Shown one piece after another: positions 21,115-24,938 of a stretch of DNA of 24,938 nt. Under the pieces are notes generated by a model. The model did no database searches. It was not told the DNA's origin and saw only the letters and a program-made list of their open reading frames with translations. A program made the translations under genes and the position numbers. Origin of the DNA: Cyanobacteria bacterium UBA11372 (GTDB lineage Bacteria; Cyanobacteriota; Cyanobacteriia; Cyanobacteriales; Aerosakkonemataceae); assembly GCA_003486675.1 (NCBI GenBank), contig DNGG01000657.1:1-24938 (forward strand), written 5' to 3'. The stretch's first letter is position 1, and each line of letters starts with the position of its first letter.

Positions 21115-22281
21115 ATGAACGCACATCCTAATGACTTCTCTTGGCATTTTTGGCCTGCCCTCCCGATTTACCCCTATAGCAAGCGGCGCACCCTCCGCAA
21201 AGAAGTCATTAAAGATACAATCTGGACATTCGACCAACTGCAAGGCATCTTCTACGTAGTAGTCCCCATTCGCATGACCGTTGTCAAACTTTCCAAAGGT
21301 GGACTACTAATTTATGCACCCGTCGCACCCACCCCAGAATGTATCCGCCTAGTGAAAGAATTGGTAGCACAACACGGGGATGTAAAATACATTATTCTAC
21401 CAACAATTTCCGGCCTCGAACACAAAGTTTTTGTCGGCCCATTTGCCAGATATTTTCCTAACGCACAGGTATTTGTAGCACCTTCCCAATGGAGTTTTCC
21501 CCTCAACTTGCCCTTGAATTGGTTAGGCTTTCCTAGCGATCGCACATTCGTACTGCCACAAGATTGTAGCAAAGCCCCCTTCGCCGATGATTTTGATTAT
21601 GCCATTTTAGGGCCAATCGATCTGGGGCCGGGAAAGTTTGCCGAAGTGGCATTTTTCCACAAACATACAAACACCTTGTTAGTCACAGACTCAGTCGTTT
21701 CAATACCAGAAGAACCGCCAGAAATTGTCCAAATTGACCCTTATCCCTTGCTATTTCACGCCAGAGATAATGGTTCTGAAATAGTCTTCGACAGTCCGGC
21801 AAACCGTCGTAAAGGATGGCAGAGAGTTTCCTTATTTGCATTTTATTTTCGTCCCAGCGTATTAGAGACAACTAAACTGGGACAAGCATTTCGCGATTCG
21901 TTTAAAGCACCAGATCGGTCTAGGAAGGCTTATTTCGGCTTGTACCCGTTTAAATGGCAAAAAAACTGGAAACAGTCATTTGATGCGCTGCGCGGGGGCG
22001 GGAGGTTGCTGGTAGCGCCGATTTTGCAAACGCTGATTCTCAATCGCGCGCCTTGGGAAACGATTCACTGGGCGGATAAAATTGCTAGTTGGAATTTTCA
22101 GCAGATAGTTCCCTGTCATTTTGATTGTCCGATTGTAGCTAGTCCGCGTCAATTTCGAGAGGCGTTTGGGTTTTTGGAAAAGGGGTATTTTGCGTTTGAG
22201 GAGGATTTTGAATTGTTGCGGGAGATTGATGAGAATTTGAATCGGTTGCGTATTGTGCCGCCACCAAAGGAAAAGGTATGA
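21115..22281 (+). CDS. DUF4336 (metallo-beta-lactamase-like) protein
   Basis: A 388-residue protein of the DUF4336 family, which shares the metallo-beta-lactamase fold. The N-terminal beta strands (VPIRMTVVKLSKGGLLIYAP) precede VKYIILPTISGLEHKVFVGPF, the place of the metal site; only one His remains, so the usual HxHxDH pattern is absent and hydrolase activity is doubtful. NAQVFVAPSQWSFPLNLP and FFHKHTNTLLVTDSVV follow. The C-terminal part contains a basic, aromatic region and ends in a Glu-rich helix. No signal peptide is seen. I chose ATG 21115: an in-frame TTG at 21067 lies inside the preceding CHAT gene. The gene begins 11 bp after that gene and is probably co-transcribed with it, though the functional link is unclear. 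A terminator-like hairpin follows. Confidence 0.87.
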   Translation: MNAHPNDFSWHFWPALPIYPYSKRRTLRKEVIKDTIWTFDQLQGIFYVVVPIRMTVVKLSKGGLLIYAPVAPTPECIRLVKELVAQHGDVKYIILPTISGLEHKVFVGPFARYFPNAQVFVAPSQWSFPLNLPLNWLGFPSDRTFVLPQDCSKAPFADDFDYAILGPIDLGPGKFAEVAFFHKHTNTLLVTDSVVSIPEEPPEIVQIDPYPLLFHARDNGSEIVFDSPANRRKGWQRVSLFAFYFRPSVLETTKLGQAFRDSFKAPDRSRKAYFGLYPFKWQKNWKQSFDALRGGGRLLVAPILQTLILNRAPWETIHWADKIASWNFQQIVPCHFDCPIVASPRQFREAFGFLEKGYFAFEEDFELLREIDENLNRLRIVPPPKEKV

Positions 22282-22289
22282 GAATGTAG

Positions 22290-22315
22290 GTTGGGTTGAG
22301 GTAACGAAACCCAAC
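22290..22315 (+). terminator. Intrinsic terminator-like hairpin after the DUF4336 gene
   Basis: GTTGGGTT (22290-22297), a 10-nt loop and AACCCAAC (22308-22315) form a perfect 8-bp stem, followed by TTTTA. It starts 8 bp past the stop codon. Sequences of the GTAGGTTGGGTT...AAACCCAAC type are also a common dispersed repeat in cyanobacteria, so this may be a repeat acting as a terminator. Confidence 0.65.
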
Positions 22316-22340
22316 TTTTAATATCAATATTATTTTAAAC

Positions 22341-22377
22341 GAACCACTCCAGGCACAGAGGACGCAGAGGAAGAGAA
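22341..22377. repeat. Dispersed repeat, copy 1 (GAACCAC...GACGCAGAGG)
   Basis: GAACCAC (22341-22347) followed by AGAGGACGCAGAGGAAGAG resembles the reverse complement of the segment at 23943-23980 (GAACCACGAAGACGCAAAGAG). The two copies bracket the GT39-like gene in inverted orientation. Motifs of this sort recur in many cyanobacterial spacers. Confidence 0.55.
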
Positions 22378-22395
22378 TAGAAGAGAAATTTGTTT

Positions 22396-23919
22396 TTAGT
22401 TTGAATTTGAACTGAGGTCGTATAAGTAAACGAATGCACCTGGTTGTTCAAAGAAGTCGATTTGTTTGCCTATGGTTTGTAAGTAGGAGGTGATTTTTTT
22501 GTTTTCGCTGGCTACGGTTGCGTGAGAGAAGAGTAACCAGACTCTTTTATTGCCGCGCAGTTTGTCTAGGTCGGTTTTGTATCGTTGCCATTCTGCTTCT
22601 GATAGTTTTTTTCCATCGTATTTATCGAGGTCGTCTATGCCAATTATGTAATCTCCTTTTTGATAGCCGAATTTTTCGGCATAGTACATGAATTGATATT
22701 TGCCTCGTTGATAGATGTAGAGAATATCTCCGGGTTTTTGATTGGTTTTGATGTAAGTAATGACGGGTTTGATTTCGCCTCTGAGGTGAGGTTTAACTAT
22801 GAGTTGACTGGCGTTTATTGCTGGAGGTGCGAGTAATAATAATAAGACTACAAGGCTAACTATAGGAGCAAACTTGTATTTGGTTTGGCTTCGAATGTAA
22901 TCGACTCCTTCGGCAATTAGCAAAATCACAAATGGAGTGAGGAATAATACGAGACGGCTGCGAAACGGATATTTCTGTAAAGCTGAGGCTAAAAATGTTA
23001 CTAATACAGGGGAAAGTATAATTAAGAGCGTTTCTTTGTGGCGACGATAGCAGGCGATACAACCTACTACGAAAATAATTATTGCCAAGCCATCGAATGG
23101 GCCATTAAAACCTAATGGTCGATAAAAGAATTTACCAAATGCATCCAGATACCAGATAATATCTAAAGGAAATGAGGGAAAAGCTTTTTGCCAAGAAGTC
23201 AGTAAATCTTCGTCGCTGCTCAAATTCTTAATCGATATAAAATAAAACGCGACAAAGCTAATTACCCAACTTGAATAAATGACTAAATAATGGGCTAATT
23301 TTATGGCTTCTTTGTTAACTAACTTAAGTAAAAAACAACTGCTGCCGACGCCTGCCAAAACAAAAATAGCTGGATGGGAAAACCAGATAGCGATCGCACC
23401 TCCCAAACTCAAAATGATCGCATCATAAATACCCAATTTTTGACTCAATAACCGCAGAGATAGTAGAGAACAGAATAAAGCGATCGCTACATCGCTAGAA
23501 TACTGTTTCACCTCCGAACTATAGTAAACCAAATAATGCAAACTAGCAAAAAGCCCCAAGGCAATAGCAATCCCCCATCCCTGAATAAACCGTTTCGCCA
23601 ACTGATAAAACAAAAACAGAGAAACCACACCACATATTAAAGGAAATAACCGCAAAGCATACTCATTCTCACCAAACACTTGAATAGCCAACTTTTCAAC
23701 CATCAAAAATCCGAGAGGCGCACCTTGGTCATAATCCAAAGGCTGTAACAACCCCCAATAAGAACGATTAACAATATTCAAAGCCAAAACCGCCTCATCC
23801 GCCCAAAGAGAACGATTCCAAATATATTGAGCCACCCTAACAACAACCCCAAACCCAATCGCAAACCAAACCACCTTATCCGCCAAACTAAACTTATTAA
23901 ATCCCTTCAAAATCCTCAT
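22396..23919 (-). CDS. GT39-like membrane glycosyltransferase
   Basis: A 507-residue polytopic membrane protein with about ten hydrophobic segments in its first 370 residues and a soluble C-terminal domain of about 130 residues. The N-terminal pattern fits the ArnT/PMT (GT39, GT-C fold) superfamily: SLWADEAVLALN with the acidic pair Asp41-Glu42 in the first loop, DYDQGAPLGFLMVEK (about 62-76), LRLFPLICGVVSLFLFYQLA and YYSSEVKQYSSD with Glu136. Such enzymes transfer sugars from polyprenyl-phosphate donors outside the cytoplasm; acceptor and sugar cannot be told from here. GAGGGG (minus strand, 23930-23935) lies 10 nt before the ATG. The next gene upstream on the same strand is 80 bp away and codes for another lipid-related membrane protein, so they may share a transcript. 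Both flanks carry related dispersed repeats. Confidence 0.82.
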   Translation of the reverse strand: MRILKGFNKFSLADKVVWFAIGFGVVVRVAQYIWNRSLWADEAVLALNIVNRSYWGLLQPLDYDQGAPLGFLMVEKLAIQVFGENEYALRLFPLICGVVSLFLFYQLAKRFIQGWGIAIALGLFASLHYLVYYSSEVKQYSSDVAIALFCSLLSLRLLSQKLGIYDAIILSLGGAIAIWFSHPAIFVLAGVGSSCFLLKLVNKEAIKLAHYLVIYSSWVISFVAFYFISIKNLSSDEDLLTSWQKAFPSFPLDIIWYLDAFGKFFYRPLGFNGPFDGLAIIIFVVGCIACYRRHKETLLIILSPVLVTFLASALQKYPFRSRLVLFLTPFVILLIAEGVDYIRSQTKYKFAPIVSLVVLLLLLAPPAINASQLIVKPHLRGEIKPVITYIKTNQKPGDILYIYQRGKYQFMYYAEKFGYQKGDYIIGIDDLDKYDGKKLSEAEWQRYKTDLDKLRGNKRVWLLFSHATVASENKKITSYLQTIGKQIDFFEQPGAFVYLYDLSSNSN

Positions 23920-23942
23920 AAAAACCCAACCCCTCTACCTAC

Positions 23943-23980
23943 TCTTCTTCCTTCGCGCTCTTTGCGTCTTCGTGGTTCAA
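23943..23980. repeat. Dispersed repeat, copy 2 (CTTCGCGCTCTTTGCGTCTTCGTGG)
   Basis: This lies in the 80-bp spacer between the two membrane-protein genes and is the inverted partner of the copy at 22341-22377. It contains no gene. Confidence 0.55.
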
Positions 23981-23999
23981 TAAAAAAAATCTCTATTTC

Positions 24000-24938
24000 T
24001 CAAAGCGACTCCCGCCTAAAATCCCTTACCGCTACCAGATATTGTCCCAGAAAAGGTAGACCAGCGATCGCAGGCAACAAATACCTAGACGTACAAAGCA
24101 CCCCCAACGCCGCCGCAGTAGGCGCAGCAAAATAAGGTTGATAAAACAAAATCAAAGCAGCATCCCTTGTACCCACCCCCGCAAACGTCAGCGGCAGTAA
24201 CCCCGCCAAAATCGCCAACGGAGACAAAGCCAAATTTGCCAACAAAGGCGTCCAAGCATTCAGCGCCAAGATAAAAAACCAGATTTGCAAAAGGTGCAGA
24301 AACCAAATAAACACCGAAGTTAAACTTATTTTCAGCAACTGCAACTTATCCCGCCAAAAATAATCGTGCATTTCCCCCCAAGACAGACGCAACTTTTCTA
24401 TTTTAGGACGCATTTTCTTAGGTGCAACTTTTTTCCCTAAAATAAAGAATACCTCAGCAAACTTCCGCGAACCTAAAAGCAACACCCCCGTCACCAATCC
24501 AAAAATTACACTCCCCGTCATCACCCAAAACAACCAATCTTTATTCTCATAAACAATCAACCCGAAGGCACACCATAACAACAGCGAGAGCATATCGCAA
24601 GCCTTCTCAAACACTACCAAAGAAAGCGATAGCGAACCATCTAAATGTCCTCGCTGCTTCATAAAATAAGCCTTAGCAATATCCCCCATTTTCGACGGCA
24701 AAACCATATTTAAAACACTTGCCGCCAAAATCAACTTATTCGCCTCAAAAAACCCTAAACTAGAATTATTTGGCATCAACTGTTGCAATCGCCAAGCAGT
24801 AATACATGTCAGCGGCACAACCATACCCAAACTGACGACCATCCAAAAGCGATCGCAATCCCGAAAAACCCCTATCAACCCAGCAAAATCTATCTTCCAA
24901 TAGATTACAGCCAAAATAACCAAACTAACAAAAATAGA
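24000..24938 (-). CDS. Lysylphosphatidylglycerol-synthase-type membrane protein (partial)
   Basis: At least 312 residues of a polytopic membrane protein, open through the right edge of the window. A TTG at 24923 could serve as a start, but the frame continues upstream through five more codons (SIFVS) within the same hydrophobic segment, so the true start is beyond the window. The pattern fits the LPG_synthase_TM/UPF0104 family: ANKLILAASVLNMVLPSKMGDIAKAYFM, a cytoplasmic loop, and the conserved PLTFAGVGTRDAALILFYQ near the C-terminus. About seven to eight hydrophobic segments are visible. There is no C-terminal lysyl-transfer domain, so an actual role in making lysyl-PG is unlikely; related proteins are linked to lipid or glycolipid transport and to glycosyltransferase clusters. 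The GT39-like gene follows on the same strand. Confidence 0.82.
   Translation of the reverse strand, partial: SIFVSLVILAVIYWKIDFAGLIGVFRDCDRFWMVVSLGMVVPLTCITAWRLQQLMPNNSSLGFFEANKLILAASVLNMVLPSKMGDIAKAYFMKQRGHLDGSLSLSLVVFEKACDMLSLLLWCAFGLIVYENKDWLFWVMTGSVIFGLVTGVLLLGSRKFAEVFFILGKKVAPKKMRPKIEKLRLSWGEMHDYFWRDKLQLLKISLTSVFIWFLHLLQIWFFILALNAWTPLLANLALSPLAILAGLLPLTFAGVGTRDAALILFYQPYFAAPTAAALGVLCTSRYLLPAIAGLPFLGQYLVAVRDFRRESL

Overview
The window is cyanobacterial chromosome. The octamer GCGATCGC (HIP1) occurs throughout, heptameric short tandem repeats of the AATTACC/GGTAATT type and AGAAACC(C/G)GGTTTCT palindromes fill the spacers, and the protein families (DUF1822, DUF928, CHASE2-CHAT, HpsJ, DUF4336) are typical of cyanobacteria. 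The repeat style and the HpsJ-type protein suggest a filamentous form of the Oscillatoriales type (Microcoleus or Oscillatoria-like), but genus and species cannot be read from this. No rRNA, tRNA, CRISPR array or transposase gene was seen.

Layout. (1) 144-723, minus strand: a GIY-YIG nuclease-domain protein and a small partner. (2) 955-8955, minus strand: a short secreted CHAT protease-like protein, then, after a 21-bp tandem repeat array, a two-gene unit of an HTH-NB-ARC-DUF928 fusion and a 1431-residue cytoplasmic TPR-CHAT protein. (3) 9084-16774, plus strand, divergent from (2): an HpsJ-like membrane protein, a sigma-70-like protein, a DUF1822 protein, a membrane CHAT-CHASE2 protein and an exported DUF928-like protein. 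(4) 16948-17874, minus strand: an exported TPR protein. (5) 18338-22281, plus strand: an exported TPR-CHAT protein and a DUF4336 protein. (6) 22396 to the right edge, minus strand: a GT39-like membrane glycosyltransferase and a lysylphosphatidylglycerol-synthase-type membrane protein cut by the window end.

The centre of interest is 955-21103. Four separate CHAT (caspase-like) domains, each keeping a His/Cys pair (His1299/Cys1344, His297/Cys340, His239/Cys283, His785/Cys832), lie within about 20 kb with a STAND-type NTPase, a sigma-like factor, TPR scaffolds and two DUF928-type proteins. By signal peptides and membrane segments they split into a cytoplasmic set (STAND-DUF928, TPR-CHAT, sigma-like protein, probably DUF1822), a trans-membrane set (CHAT-CHASE2) and an exported set (short CHAT, TPR, TPR-CHAT, DUF928-like). 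My inference is a multi-compartment protease signalling system, possibly with an envelope stimulus, proteolytic relays and a transcriptional output. The sequence shows the parts and their order, not the signal, the substrates or the outcome.
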